From Candidatus Saccharimonadota bacterium (GTDB lineage Bacteria > Patescibacteriota > Saccharimonadia > Saccharimonadales > Saccharimonadaceae), in assembly GCA_017506895.1 (NCBI GenBank), contig JAFWBV010000001.1:61717-125716 (forward strand): a DNA stretch of 64,000 nt, read 5' to 3'. Numbering within the stretch: the stretch's first letter is position 1; each line of letters opens with the position of its first letter. The translations under genes and the position numbers were made by a program. The notes under the pieces were generated by a model. That model searched no databases and had not been told where the DNA came from. It worked only from the letters and a program-made list of their open reading frames with translations. This document shows positions 25,369-34,765 of this stretch, piece after piece.

Positions 25369-25802
25369 TATTTATCCTCCTTCTTGGTTGTCTTTGAAGT
25401 TTTCTTCTCTTTCGTTTCGACCTTTTCAGACTCTACTTCATAGTTAATTTCATCCACAAAACTAATTGTGCCCATCTCAGAATTATCACCACGACGACTA
25501 CCGGCATGTTCAATTTTAAGATAACCTGAATCTCTCTTAACTTGCGGAGCAATTATATCGAATAGAATCTTTGTAGCTTCCAAATCATTCAATTTCTTGA
25601 TTACCAAGCGACGATTATGGAGTCCACCTTTTTTCGCCATTGATATTAGTTTTTCCATATCACGACGAATTTCTTTAGCACGAGCGAGAGTTGTTGTAAT
25701 AGATTGATACCTAATCAAAGAGCACATTAGCCCACGAGTTAGCGCCAATCTCTGATCGGTCTTACGGCCAAATTTGCGACCGTGAATTCCATGTCGGTGC
25801 AT
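25368..25802 (-). CDS. rplQ: 50S ribosomal protein bL17
   Basis: 144 residues. The N-terminal HRHGIHGRKFGRKTDQRLALTRGL and the downstream RR.V.KL segment are characteristic. A Lys/Glu-rich tail of about 20 residues is added at the C terminus. It follows rpoA with a one-base gap, the usual rpoA-rplQ pair. Confidence 0.97.
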   Translation of the reverse strand: MHRHGIHGRKFGRKTDQRLALTRGLMCSLIRYQSITTTLARAKEIRRDMEKLISMAKKGGLHNRRLVIKKLNDLEATKILFDIIAPQVKRDSGYLKIEHAGSRRGDNSEMGTISFVDEINYEVESEKVETKEKKTSKTTKKEDK

Positions 25803-25803
25803 A

Positions 25804-26757
25804 CTAAAAATTTAACTCCGTTAACTTTTCTTTTACTTCATCTAATGCTTTTTGGCCAAAACCTTTCAACTCTCTAAGATCGGATTCAGAAAGAGTAACC
25901 AAATCTCTCACTGTCTTTATATCATTATTGAGCAGAGCATTAGCTGTTCTTGCTGACAATTCCAAATCTTCAATTGAAACATTCAGACCAGAATCATCAT
26001 CATCTTTATTCGACCCAGGCGCCGGAGTAGATTCGACTACAGTACCCCCAGCCAAGGCTTTGTATTGATTAACTAAAATTGCAGCAGCTTCTTCAAAAGC
26101 CTCAGAAGGCGTAATAGTGCCATCAGTATCAACAGTCAAAGTAAGTTGTTGCAAATTCGTATCTTGACCTACACGAGTATTCTCAACTTTATAGCGAACA
26201 CGTAGCACAGGCGTAAATACTGCATCAACCGCAATCATATCGGAATGCACACGTTCTGCGCTAGAATTCTCAATCGTGAGATACCCACGACCAGTCTCTA
26301 CGATAAAATGCATTTTTAAAACGAATTTAGGATCGTCAATATGGCAAATAACCTGATTTGGGTTAGCGATTTCTACTTCAGAAGGAAGTTTAATATCGCC
26401 AGCTACAACACGCTTTTCACCATTTTTTTCAGAAGATTGTTTATCGCCCTTAATCTCCAAACTAAGCTCAACCGGCGCATCAGTATGTGCCTTAAAACGA
26501 ATGTTTTTTAGATTAAGCATAATATCAACAACATCTTCACGAATCCCTGGAATTGCTGCATACTCATGCGTTGAACCTTCTATTGAGAAAGCCGTTATTG
26601 CGGCACCCTTGATGCTAGAAAGTAAAACTCGCCTGAGAGAATTACCTAAAGTATTGCCGTAGCCATAATAAAGTGGCTTAATGACAAATTCTGCGCTAGT
26701 TTCGCTAAGTTTATTAACTTCTGCAAGCGTAGCTTCATGAATATTTTTAATAGTCAT
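25804..26757 (-). CDS. rpoA: RNA polymerase alpha subunit
   Basis: 317 residues: an N-terminal assembly domain (about 1-230, with GNTLGNSLRRVLLSSI and the EYAAIPGIREDV segment) and a C-terminal domain (about 250-317, IEDLELSARTANALLNNDI and L.GFGQKAL), which can contact UP elements or activators. A short acidic linker joins them. Complete and of normal length. Confidence 0.97.
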   Translation of the reverse strand: MTIKNIHEATLAEVNKLSETSAEFVIKPLYYGYGNTLGNSLRRVLLSSIKGAAITAFSIEGSTHEYAAIPGIREDVVDIMLNLKNIRFKAHTDAPVELSLEIKGDKQSSEKNGEKRVVAGDIKLPSEVEIANPNQVICHIDDPKFVLKMHFIVETGRGYLTIENSSAERVHSDMIAVDAVFTPVLRVRYKVENTRVGQDTNLQQLTLTVDTDGTITPSEAFEEAAAILVNQYKALAGGTVVESTPAPGSNKDDDDSGLNVSIEDLELSARTANALLNNDIKTVRDLVTLSESDLRELKGFGQKALDEVKEKLTELNF

Positions 26758-26771
26758 ATATTCTTTTCTCC

Positions 26772-27389
26772 TTAGCGTGAGTAATACTCAACAATTAATT
26801 GTTCGTTAATACCAGCTTCCGCTTCTTCTCGTTTCGGAAGACCAGTTACTTCAATTTTCATCTTCTTTGCGTCGACCTTCAACCATGATAGCGGAGTAAC
26901 ATTCGCCGCTCCGACGATATTCGCAAGATTCTTAAAGTATTCTAGTTTACTAGATTTTGGACGAACCTCTAGAACATCACCCGGGTTTAGTCTAATTGAT
27001 GGAACATCAACACGACGACCGTTCAATAGAAAATGTCCATGCGAAACCAATTGTCTCGCTTGACGACGAGTCAAAGCAAAACCAGATCTAAATATAACAT
27101 TATCGGCTCTTCTCTCAAGAAATTCAAGAAGTTTTTCACCAGTAAGTCCATCTGACTTTTGCGCCTCGCGCATTAATTTAGCAAATTGTTTTTCCAAAAG
27201 CCCATACATACGACGAACTTTTTGCTTTTCGCGAAGTTGAGTTAAGTACAAACTACCACCTCTTGTGCGCATATCTCCATGTTCACCTGGAATTCCAGAC
27301 TTTTTAGCCATGATTTTATGTGCTTTAGGTGCCAATGCAAAGCCCTCGCGACGGCTTTGTTTTACAATTGGAGCAGTATCCCTTGCCAT
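26772..27389 (-). CDS. rpsD: 30S ribosomal protein uS4
   Basis: 205 residues: primary 16S rRNA binder and ribosome assembly starter, with an S4 RNA-binding domain (LERRADNVIFRSGFALTRRQARQLVSHGHFLLNGR). The N terminus has no cysteines, so it is the zinc-free form. Its ATG overlaps the rpsK stop by one base. Confidence 0.97.
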   Translation of the reverse strand: MARDTAPIVKQSRREGFALAPKAHKIMAKKSGIPGEHGDMRTRGGSLYLTQLREKQKVRRMYGLLEKQFAKLMREAQKSDGLTGEKLLEFLERRADNVIFRSGFALTRRQARQLVSHGHFLLNGRRVDVPSIRLNPGDVLEVRPKSSKLEYFKNLANIVGAANVTPLSWLKVDAKKMKIEVTGLPKREEAEAGINEQLIVEYYSR

Positions 27390-27820
27390 TATGGTTTCCT
27401 TTCTCCCTTAGGTCTTACCCCACCATGGGCAATCGGGGTTACATCAGTAATACTATCGATTTTGATACCAACAGTCGAAATAGCTCGAATCGCCGCATCA
27501 CGACCCAGCCCAATACCTGAAACATAAACGTCTACAGAATTTAGAGCATGGTTTTTCTTAGCAATTTCAAGCGCTTTCTCAGCTGCAACACCAGCTGCAA
27601 AAGCAGTACCCTTCTTAGAACCACGGAACCCATTCGCTCCAGCTGAAGAAGCAGCGAGTACTCCACCACTCTTATCGGTCACACTAACAATAGTATTGTT
27701 GAAAGTTGACTGGATGTGCACTGCGCCAGCGTTGACGATTCTTTTAGTTTTCTTTTGCTTAGACTTAGAAGCCTTAGCTTCAGTAGTCTCGACATTTACA
27801 TCTTTAACATCTTCTGCCAT
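27389..27820 (-). CDS. rpsK: 30S ribosomal protein uS11
   Basis: 143 residues. The core has VHIQSTFNNTIVS, the GFRGSKKGTAFAAG motif and the C-terminal TPIAHGGVRPKGERKP. A Lys/Glu-rich N-terminal extension of about 25 residues precedes the core. Confidence 0.97.
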   Translation of the reverse strand: MAEDVKDVNVETTEAKASKSKQKKTKRIVNAGAVHIQSTFNNTIVSVTDKSGGVLAASSAGANGFRGSKKGTAFAAGVAAEKALEIAKKNHALNSVDVYVSGIGLGRDAAIRAISTVGIKIDSITDVTPIAHGGVRPKGERKP

Positions 27821-27828
27821 ATTACTCC

Positions 27829-28215
27829 TTAAGTCTTACTTGCTGCCTTAGGCTGTGTACCACCGACCGCGATCGCCTTACCCTTACGTGTACGTGCGTT
27901 CGTACGAGTACGTTGGCCGTTGACTGGTAACTTCGCCTTGTGGCGGACACCCTTATAAGAGTTGATGTCCTTTAAACGTTTGATATTGTTACTCACGAGA
28001 CGTCTGAGATCACCCTCAACGTGATATTTCGCGGAAATAATGTCGTTGATTTTTTGTTCGTCAGCCTCGGTGAGATCTTTCACCCGAGTGGTAGGCTCGA
28101 TTTTAGCCTCCGCAAGGATTTTCTTTGAAGTTGTTCGACCAATTCCGTAAACATAAGTAAGAGCAATCCAAACTTGTTTTTCGGAAGGTATCACAACACT
28201 AGCTATTCTAGCCAT
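27829..28215 (-). CDS. rpsM: 30S ribosomal protein uS13
   Basis: 128 residues with the N-terminal [25 protein letters not shown] helix-turn region and the basic C-terminal segment [13 protein letters not shown]. It contacts the large subunit at the head of the 30S particle. It starts five bases after rpmJ. Confidence 0.97.
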   Translation of the reverse strand: MARIASVVIPSEKQVWIALTYVYGIGRTTSKKILAEAKIEPTTRVKDLTEADEQKINDIISAKYHVEGDLRRLVSNNIKRLKDINSYKGVRHKAKLPVNGQRTRTNARTRKGKAIAVGGTQPKAASKT

Positions 28216-28220
28216 ATATT

Positions 28221-28337
28221 TTAACCCTGCCTTTGCTTATTCTTAGGTTTTTTCTTGTTGATGACACGAAGCACGCCTTTACGACGGACAATAATGTCAT
28301 CAGGGGAGATTTTTTTAACACTTGCACGTACTTTCAT
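28221..28337 (-). CDS. rpmJ: 50S ribosomal protein bL36, zinc-ligand-free
   Basis: A small 38-codon gene: MKVRASVKK at the start and KNKQRQG at the end match L36, with RRKG in the middle. The C..C...C...H zinc ligands of the common form are replaced by Ser, Asp, Asn and Asn, so this is a C-minus type. It sits between infA and rpsM as in most bacteria, with a purine-rich GGAAAGGA upstream. Confidence 0.92.
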   Translation of the reverse strand: MKVRASVKKISPDDIIVRRKGVLRVINKKKPKNKQRQG

Positions 28338-28467
28338 TGTGTTAAAATCCTTTCCTTTAGCGTCGTATTACTACCACACTTAATAAAGTATTATTGCTAA
28401 ATACTTTTGCAACTAGTATTTAACAGTATCCTTAAATTAAATGTTGTAAAAAATACAACAGTTAATA
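28338..28467 (-). other. spacer between infA and rpmJ with hairpin
   Basis: The spacer is 130 bases. TGTTGTA/TACAACA with a T-rich loop (about 28441-28460) lies just after infA and may be a weak terminator. Beyond it is a possible promoter (TTGCAA …TAATAC on the minus strand). I see no further gene. Confidence 0.35.
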
Positions 28468-28692
28468 TTAATCCTTGAGCCTGAAGCTGATTCTGCCCTT
28501 TGTAAGATCGTAAGGGGTTAACTCAACCTCGACCCTGTCACCCGGCACAAGACGAATATAATTCTTTCGCATTTTACCGCTCATGTGGGCAACAATAATA
28601 TGACCATTCTCGAGTTCAACCCGAAACTGGGTATTGGGTAATGCTTCAACAACACTACCAGTGAGCTTAATCACTTCCTTTTGACTAGCCAT
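28468..28692 (-). CDS. infA: translation initiation factor IF-1
   Basis: A 74-residue OB-fold protein ([54 protein letters not shown] sequence) that binds the 30S A site during initiation. Length is normal. It is located after the sortase and before rpmJ. The Shine-Dalgarno is weak (GAAGAG). Confidence 0.97.
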   Translation of the reverse strand: MASQKEVIKLTGSVVEALPNTQFRVELENGHIIVAHMSGKMRKNYIRLVPGDRVEVELTPYDLTKGRISFRLKD

Positions 28693-28742
28693 AAATTACT
28701 CTTCAAGTTTATCACAAAAAATACAGTTTGTAAAGAAGAAAA

Positions 28743-29450
28743 TTAATCAACAATCACCGCACGAACAAATTGTCTAGAAAGATAAGTTTTACGTTGCTGC
28801 GACCACTCGCCAGAACAAGTTATCAAAGTGATAGATTCTTTTCCAGGAACGGGAGACTTTGACGCAGTACCCATATATTTATCGGCCTCGGATAGTAGCA
28901 CTTCATTGTTTTCATATACCCAGTAAGAAAATTTCAGCCCATCGCCACGTTCAACTGTAATAATATCCCCATAAGATAATGATGGTAAATCCTTGAACAC
29001 GCCATGTACATGCGGTCCACCATTGTGACCATCAATAATAAGTGTCCCACCTTGACCAGGTTTGCCTGAACCCGTATACCATCCGACATCAAAAATATTA
29101 CGTGGGGTATCGAGCGCATTATTAGATGTAACGCCCATAGGCAAAATCCTAGCATTGCTAATTCGCAGTTTAGCAACAGTTAGATATCTAGGCATATCAG
29201 CAGCAACAGTATATTCATGTACTTCTTCAACGGTTGGTTCTTCTTCGATTAATTCTTCTTCTGGCTGGATCGCACCAACATCAGAAATGACAACCCTTTC
29301 GCTACCCTCCTTTTCATTATAATAATAATTTTCAAAAGATATTACACGAATCAAAAAAATTAATACTAATATACCAATTAGAGCAACGATGCCCCATTTA
29401 ACTAATCTACGCCAACTAAACTCAATCTTTAAGCTCATCGCCGAAATCAT
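28743..29450 (-). CDS. sortase family protein within the secY-infA cluster
   Basis: 235 residues: a membrane anchor (about 17-38), an acidic linker and a sortase domain with His142 (IDGHNGGPHVHG), Cys212 (LITCSGEW) and Arg226 (LSRQFV). It overlaps the end of secY by 29 bases, or 17 if the ATG of residue 5 is used. It occupies the place where adk and map are usual, so it is probably expressed at housekeeping level. Likely clients are the window's surface proteins, but no sorting motif is evident in them. Confidence 0.85.
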   Translation of the reverse strand: MISAMSLKIEFSWRRLVKWGIVALIGILVLIFLIRVISFENYYYNEKEGSERVVISDVGAIQPEEELIEEEPTVEEVHEYTVAADMPRYLTVAKLRISNARILPMGVTSNNALDTPRNIFDVGWYTGSGKPGQGGTLIIDGHNGGPHVHGVFKDLPSLSYGDIITVERGDGLKFSYWVYENNEVLLSEADKYMGTASKSPVPGKESITLITCSGEWSQQRKTYLSRQFVRAVIVD

Positions 29451-30855
29451 CGTAAGTTATCATTAGAGCTCTAGAATCCAACGACCTTAGATTCTCTAAC
29501 GCCACCGTCACTACGATAAGAAGTCCAGTACCAGAAATTGACAAGCCTATCGGCGCACCAGTAATCACGATAAAAATATAATCAGTGATAAAAGGCAACA
29601 TTGCAATTAGACCAAGTGCTAAAGCACCAAACAAATCCAAACGATTCACAACTTTTGAAAGGTATTTTGAAGTATTAATTCCAGGTCTAACTCCCTCAAT
29701 AAAACCACCTTGTTTCTGCAAATTATCCGCAATTTCTTTAGTGTTAAAGATAATCGACGTGTAGAAATAGGTGAACATAAATACTAGCAAGAAATACAAT
29801 GCAGGATAAACAAACCATTGTCCCGTAATGCCATCTGGATACATAGTGGCAAAGTTATTAGCAGATGGAGCAGAGAAAATCGACACTAAACTTGCCCCAA
29901 ACTCGTTTCCAGGATTAAAAGTTGTAATTACTTGACCAATAAGAGCTGGCAAAGAAAGAAAAGCTGTAGCGAAAATCACAGGAATAACACCAGCCGCAAT
30001 CAACTTAATTGGTAAAATCGATTTAATACCACCATAAGATGAATTACCGTGCACACGTTTTGCATAATTGACAGTAATTATTCTCTGGGCTTCATTCAAT
30101 TTAACCAAGAAATAGATAACAACTAGCATTGCAATTGCAAAACCTAAAACAATCCAAAATACCGTCGGATTAACTGGTAGCTCAAACCAGCCAAACATAC
30201 TTAGATTACCTTGACTCGTGTCAAACAGAGCCGAACCTAGAGAAGCCATAGTAGTAGGAAGCTGAGAAATAATTGATGCAAAGATTAATGTAGATATACC
30301 ATTACCAACACCTTGTTCAGTAATTAGCTCACCCATCCACATCAAAATAACTGAACCCGCCGTCATCGCCGTCACAGATAAAGCCCAATCACCGAAAGTT
30401 GGAGTAAAATCACTCGCGATATTGGCTGATAAAGTAGATTGATATAAAATGAATATATACGCTATAGACTGTACAATAGCTAGTGGCACAGTTAACATTC
30501 TTGTCCACTGGTTAATCTTACGACGTCCAGATTCGCCGTCATTCGATAACTCTTCTAACGATGGAATCGCTTTAGTTAAAAGTTGAATTACGATTGAACC
30601 AGTAATATATGGAGAAAGACCAACCAAGATGATGCTAAACGATGCAAGTCCGCCACCAGAAATTAAGTTCAAAAAACTCGAAAAATCAGATTTCTCCATT
30701 AAATTTGAAACTGCTTCTCTAAAAGTAGAAGCATCGCCCATTGGGACAGGAATTTGAGCAAGTAATCTATAAGCAACAATAATACCGAGTATAATAAGTA
30801 CTCGTTTAAGCATATCTTTATTTTTTAGGGATTTGAAAATAGTCTTGAAATGCAT
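29422..30855 (-). CDS. secY: protein translocase subunit SecY
   Basis: About 477 residues with ten membrane helices. It has the FSIILVGLSPYITGSIV plug region, GVGNGIS and the cytosolic loop GIRPG-like GVRPG. It is the central pore of the Sec translocon. The start is placed at ATG 30853-30855, behind CAGAGG; an upstream in-frame start would add an unlikely 12 residues. It lies downstream of rpoC past a terminator-like hairpin, so it may also have its own promoter. Confidence 0.95.
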   Translation of the reverse strand: MHFKTIFKSLKNKDMLKRVLIILGIIVAYRLLAQIPVPMGDASTFREAVSNLMEKSDFSSFLNLISGGGLASFSIILVGLSPYITGSIVIQLLTKAIPSLEELSNDGESGRRKINQWTRMLTVPLAIVQSIAYIFILYQSTLSANIASDFTPTFGDWALSVTAMTAGSVILMWMGELITEQGVGNGISTLIFASIISQLPTTMASLGSALFDTSQGNLSMFGWFELPVNPTVFWIVLGFAIAMLVVIYFLVKLNEAQRIITVNYAKRVHGNSSYGGIKSILPIKLIAAGVIPVIFATAFLSLPALIGQVITTFNPGNEFGASLVSIFSAPSANNFATMYPDGITGQWFVYPALYFLLVFMFTYFYTSIIFNTKEIADNLQKQGGFIEGVRPGINTSKYLSKVVNRLDLFGALALGLIAMLPFITDYIFIVITGAPIGLSISGTGLLIVVTVALENLRSLDSRALMITYDDFGDELKD

Positions 30856-30900
30856 AATACCTCTGGTTTTTACTACTATTAATAATAACACACCGCACCA

Positions 30901-30932
30901 AAAAAATAAAGGGCTTATCGCCCTTTATTTTT
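30901..30932 (-). terminator. terminator after rpoC
   Basis: AAATAAAGGGC and GCCCTTTATTT arms with a five-base loop and a T run on the minus strand. It is positioned to attenuate read-through from rpoC into secY. Confidence 0.75.
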
Positions 30933-33900
30933 AGAGATTCTCTAGATCTGCTTCTGTAGGCACCTTGGAGTCAGGCACTTCAAAATCCGACAAAGGCGCA
31001 ACACCAGTTCCAACAGGAATCTTGCGTCCAATAATTACGTTTTCCTTAAGACCACGCAAATGATCAATACGACCATTAATTGCAGCATTAATTAGAACGC
31101 GAGTCGTATCCTGGAATGAAGCAGCTGACAAGAATGAATCAGAGAAGATAGACACCTTAGTAATACCAAGCAAAAGATTAGTATAAGTAATCTGTGCCTT
31201 GCCATTCTCTTCGAGTTCCTTATTAGCAATGCTCACTGCAGTTCTGGAGATAATATCACCAGAAACGAATTCAGAATCACCTGGATCGTTAACTTGTACT
31301 CTTGAGAACATTTGGCGAACCAAAATCTCCAAGTGCTTTGGTGAAATTTCGTGCCCTTGAGCTGCATAGACATTTAGAACATCGTTCATTATATAGCGTT
31401 CAGTAGCTTCTATGCCCTTATACTTCAAAAGATCTTGTAAGTTCAAAGAACCAGTGGTCAATCTATCACCAGCTTTAACAGAATCATTGGACTTTACGAC
31501 TAATTCTGCATCACCAGGAATTTCAATCTTAACAGGTGCACCTGCAGCAGATACAAGAATAATTGCATCATTTACAAGTTCAACTACGCCATCATTAGGG
31601 GCTTTGATTGCAGCATTATTACCGCTCTTTTTAACAAGAGTAGCACCACTTTTCACGCTCTCGCCATCCTTAACGATTGGCTTTCTTCCGCCCAACTCAA
31701 TTCGGGTGATAGCGCCAGATTGCGGAGAAACTTGCACCATATAATGATTATTCTCTTCCATAACTTCAACTACACCATCAATTGGCGAAATGTAAGCTTG
31801 ACCTTTCGGAGTACGCGCTTCTAGAAGCTCTTCCACACGTGGAAGACCTCTTGCGATAGCACCAGAACCTGCCACACCAGACCCGTGTTTAGTATCAAGA
31901 GTAAGCTGAGTACCCGGTTCACCGAGAGATTGAGCAGCAATTACACCAACAGGCTCATTTGCGGCAACTAATTCCCTAGTCGACATATCAACACCATAAG
32001 CTTTGCGTGGAATACCACTAACTGCTTTGGTCGAAAGTACAGATTGAATCTTTACAGAATCAACTTTCTCATCTGCTTCAATTTGCTCTGCCATTTCTTT
32101 AGTAATTAGCTCATCTGCTTCTAGATATCCAGGAACTGGTTCAGCAGTATATCTTCCAGCAATTCTTGCGCTAAACTCTATGCCAGATGCTTCTGTTTCA
32201 TTTCTGTATACCATAAACCCAGGATCTTCCGCTTCTTCATCCGTCGTGAATACATCTTGAGAAACATCCACCAAACGACGAGTCAAATAGCCAGAATCAG
32301 CCGTACGAAGCGCTGTAGAAACCTGACCTTGACGAGCACCACGAGTTGCAATAAATGATTCTAGAGTATTAAGACCTTTTTTATACGAAGACTTTACTGG
32401 AAGCTCAATTTCGTTATTGTTAATATCCACCATAATACCAATCTCGGCCGAAGCAAGTTTGATATTAGAAATATTACCACGAGCACCAGAGTTCACCATT
32501 ACTGCAATATCAGTGTCCATCTCAGCTAACTTACTTGATAGAAAATCAGAAATCTTCTTATCAATATCACGCCAGTTAGCAATCGTAAGTTTATAACGCT
32601 CTTCATCAGTCGTAAGGCCATCGTTATAATCCTGCTGGATTAGAGCAGTCTTAGCATCACCTTCGGCAATAAAGTCATCAATTTCGCTATAAGTTGGATA
32701 ATCATCTTTAGCAGTTGAAATCGAAGCGATGGTTTCATATTCAAAAGCTAAATCTTTCAAGTCATCAGCTGTTTTTACCATGACTTCCGAGCCATAAAGG
32801 TCAAAGATATCCGCCATCACCTTAGATAGATGCTTTTTCGTTTGTACTGAATTATCATATGGATAATCAACCGGCAATATTTCATTAAAGATTACTCTAC
32901 CAAGAGTAGTATCGCGAATTTCCTTTTTAGCAAAAACACGAATAGGTGTTTGTAATGCAATTATGCCCTGGTCATAAGCCATCTCAGCTTCATAAACTGA
33001 TGAAAATGCTTTAGGCTCTCCAGTATCCGTGCCAGGTTTATCGTAAGTAAGATAATAAGCACCGAGCACCACATCCTGATAAATTGCAAGCACCGGCGAA
33101 CCATCAGCTGGCTTCAACAGATTCTTAGAAGCTGACATTAATTCTCTGGCTTCGTCCTGAGCGGCATCAGAAAGTGGTAGATGAACTGCCATCTGATCAC
33201 CATCATAGTCAGCGTTAAACCCAGACGCAACTAATGGATGTAATTTGATTGCCTTACCATCAATTAACCTTGGCTGAAAAGCTTGTACCGACAAACGGTG
33301 AAGAGAAGGAGCACGATTCAAAAGCACATATTTTCCTTTAATGACTTCATCGAGCGCATCCCAAACAACCGTTTCCTTAGTTTCCAACAATCTCGATGCG
33401 GCTCTTATATTATTGGCGTATTCGTTCCCAATAAGCCACGAAATCACAAATGGCTTAAACAATTCAAGTGCCATTTGTTTTGGCAAACCACATTCATTTA
33501 GTTTTAGTTCAGGACCAACCACAATCACCGAACGACCAGAGTAGTCAACACGCTTACCAAGCAAATTCTGGCGGAAACGTCCTTGCTTACCCTTGAGAAG
33601 ATCAGATAATGATTTAAGCTTACGACGACCATTTGTCGAGTTAGCACCCCTTGAACCATGAGCAGCTGAATTATCAATTAGCGAGTCAACCGCTTCCTGT
33701 AACATTCTCATTTCATTGCGACAAATTACTTCTGGCGCATGTAAATCCAACAACTTTTTCAAGCGATTATTTCGGTTAATAACTCTACGATACAAATCGT
33801 TCAAATCCGAAGTAGCAAATCTACCACCAGGCAATGCAATCATTGGGCGAAGATCGGGCGGAATCACCGGTACAACAGTAAGAATTAAGTCCTCTGGTTT

Positions 33901-34764
33901 AATTCCTGCAGACTGCATGCCCTCAAGTGTTTTTAGACGCTTTTGAAGCTTCTTCTCTTTTTGGCCTTTAGCTTCAGCTTCTTCTTTACGCAAATCTTCA
34001 ATTAGCTTGTCAAGATCGATTTCGTCCAATAACTTCTTGATAGCTGTTGCACCCATTTCAACGGTTATCAAATCTTCATACTCTTCAGGTAAATTACGAT
34101 ATTGAATTTCCGTAATTACACCACCTTTTTTAAATGATTCTAGAGTAGTTTTTCTGTAAAGATAGTCCGCTTGCAATTCGTCCAATTCTTTAGTTTGTTC
34201 TTCTGCCAAAGCCTTTACATTTGCATCTTTTTCTTTTGCTGCCTTTTCAAAACGAATCTTAATAGCATCTCTAGCTGCATTAGTTTGAGCTTCCAAGTTA
34301 TCAAGCATCGATTCAATCTTCTTAGTATCTGCATCAACAATCAAATAAGTAGCAAAATAGACCACTTTTTCGATATTCTTTACAGTAATATCAAGCAACA
34401 AAGACAATGCAGACGGAATACCGCGCATAAACCAAATATGTGCGACAGGAGCAGCAAGCGCAATGTGCCCCATACGTTCACGTCGTGTGATAGATTTAGT
34501 AACAAGATTACCTTCCTTATCAACCGCCGCTTCACGCGATCTTACGCCTTTAAGCTTCGCATCATGTGGATTAATATCCTTAGTTGGACCAAAAATCCTT
34601 TCGCAGAATAAACCATCTCTTTCTGGTTTTTGGGTTCTATAGTTGATTGTCTCCGGCTTGGTTACTTCGCCATAGCTCCAATTCAATATATCATCACGGC
34701 TAGCTACCGATAAACGAATTGAATCAAAGTCCGAAGCGCTGATAAAATTATCCATCCACGCCAT
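30931..34764 (-). CDS. rpoC: RNA polymerase beta' subunit without zinc cysteines
   Basis: About 1277 residues. The catalytic motif is NADYDGDQMAVH (three Asp for Mg, usual Phe replaced by Tyr); the bridge/trigger-region motif GEPGTQLTLDT is present. Both usual zinc sites lack cysteines. The N-terminal finger (about 60-95) reads …KDINPHDAKLKG… before RRERMGHI, and the second site reads VLSTKAVSGIPRKAYG where CxxxxxxCxxC is expected. The start is placed at ATG 34762-34764, just behind the rpoB stop, with GAGAGGAG upstream. Confidence 0.95.
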   Translation of the reverse strand: MAWMDNFISASDFDSIRLSVASRDDILNWSYGEVTKPETINYRTQKPERDGLFCERIFGPTKDINPHDAKLKGVRSREAAVDKEGNLVTKSITRRERMGHIALAAPVAHIWFMRGIPSALSLLLDITVKNIEKVVYFATYLIVDADTKKIESMLDNLEAQTNAARDAIKIRFEKAAKEKDANVKALAEEQTKELDELQADYLYRKTTLESFKKGGVITEIQYRNLPEEYEDLITVEMGATAIKKLLDEIDLDKLIEDLRKEEAEAKGQKEKKLQKRLKTLEGMQSAGIKPEDLILTVVPVIPPDLRPMIALPGGRFATSDLNDLYRRVINRNNRLKKLLDLHAPEVICRNEMRMLQEAVDSLIDNSAAHGSRGANSTNGRRKLKSLSDLLKGKQGRFRQNLLGKRVDYSGRSVIVVGPELKLNECGLPKQMALELFKPFVISWLIGNEYANNIRAASRLLETKETVVWDALDEVIKGKYVLLNRAPSLHRLSVQAFQPRLIDGKAIKLHPLVASGFNADYDGDQMAVHLPLSDAAQDEARELMSASKNLLKPADGSPVLAIYQDVVLGAYYLTYDKPGTDTGEPKAFSSVYEAEMAYDQGIIALQTPIRVFAKKEIRDTTLGRVIFNEILPVDYPYDNSVQTKKHLSKVMADIFDLYGSEVMVKTADDLKDLAFEYETIASISTAKDDYPTYSEIDDFIAEGDAKTALIQQDYNDGLTTDEERYKLTIANWRDIDKKISDFLSSKLAEMDTDIAVMVNSGARGNISNIKLASAEIGIMVDINNNEIELPVKSSYKKGLNTLESFIATRGARQGQVSTALRTADSGYLTRRLVDVSQDVFTTDEEAEDPGFMVYRNETEASGIEFSARIAGRYTAEPVPGYLEADELITKEMAEQIEADEKVDSVKIQSVLSTKAVSGIPRKAYGVDMSTRELVAANEPVGVIAAQSLGEPGTQLTLDTKHGSGVAGSGAIARGLPRVEELLEARTPKGQAYISPIDGVVEVMEENNHYMVQVSPQSGAITRIELGGRKPIVKDGESVKSGATLVKKSGNNAAIKAPNDGVVELVNDAIILVSAAGAPVKIEIPGDAELVVKSNDSVKAGDRLTTGSLNLQDLLKYKGIEATERYIMNDVLNVYAAQGHEISPKHLEILVRQMFSRVQVNDPGDSEFVSGDIISRTAVSIANKELEENGKAQITYTNLLLGITKVSIFSDSFLSAASFQDTTRVLINAAINGRIDHLRGLKENVIIGRKIPVGTGVAPLSDFEVPDSKVPTEADLENL

Positions 34765-34765
34765 A

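Noticed and set aside
34171..34611. 146-codon plus-strand frame inside rpoC
   Set aside because: It is a shadow of the conserved rpoC frame and has no promoter or ribosome site.
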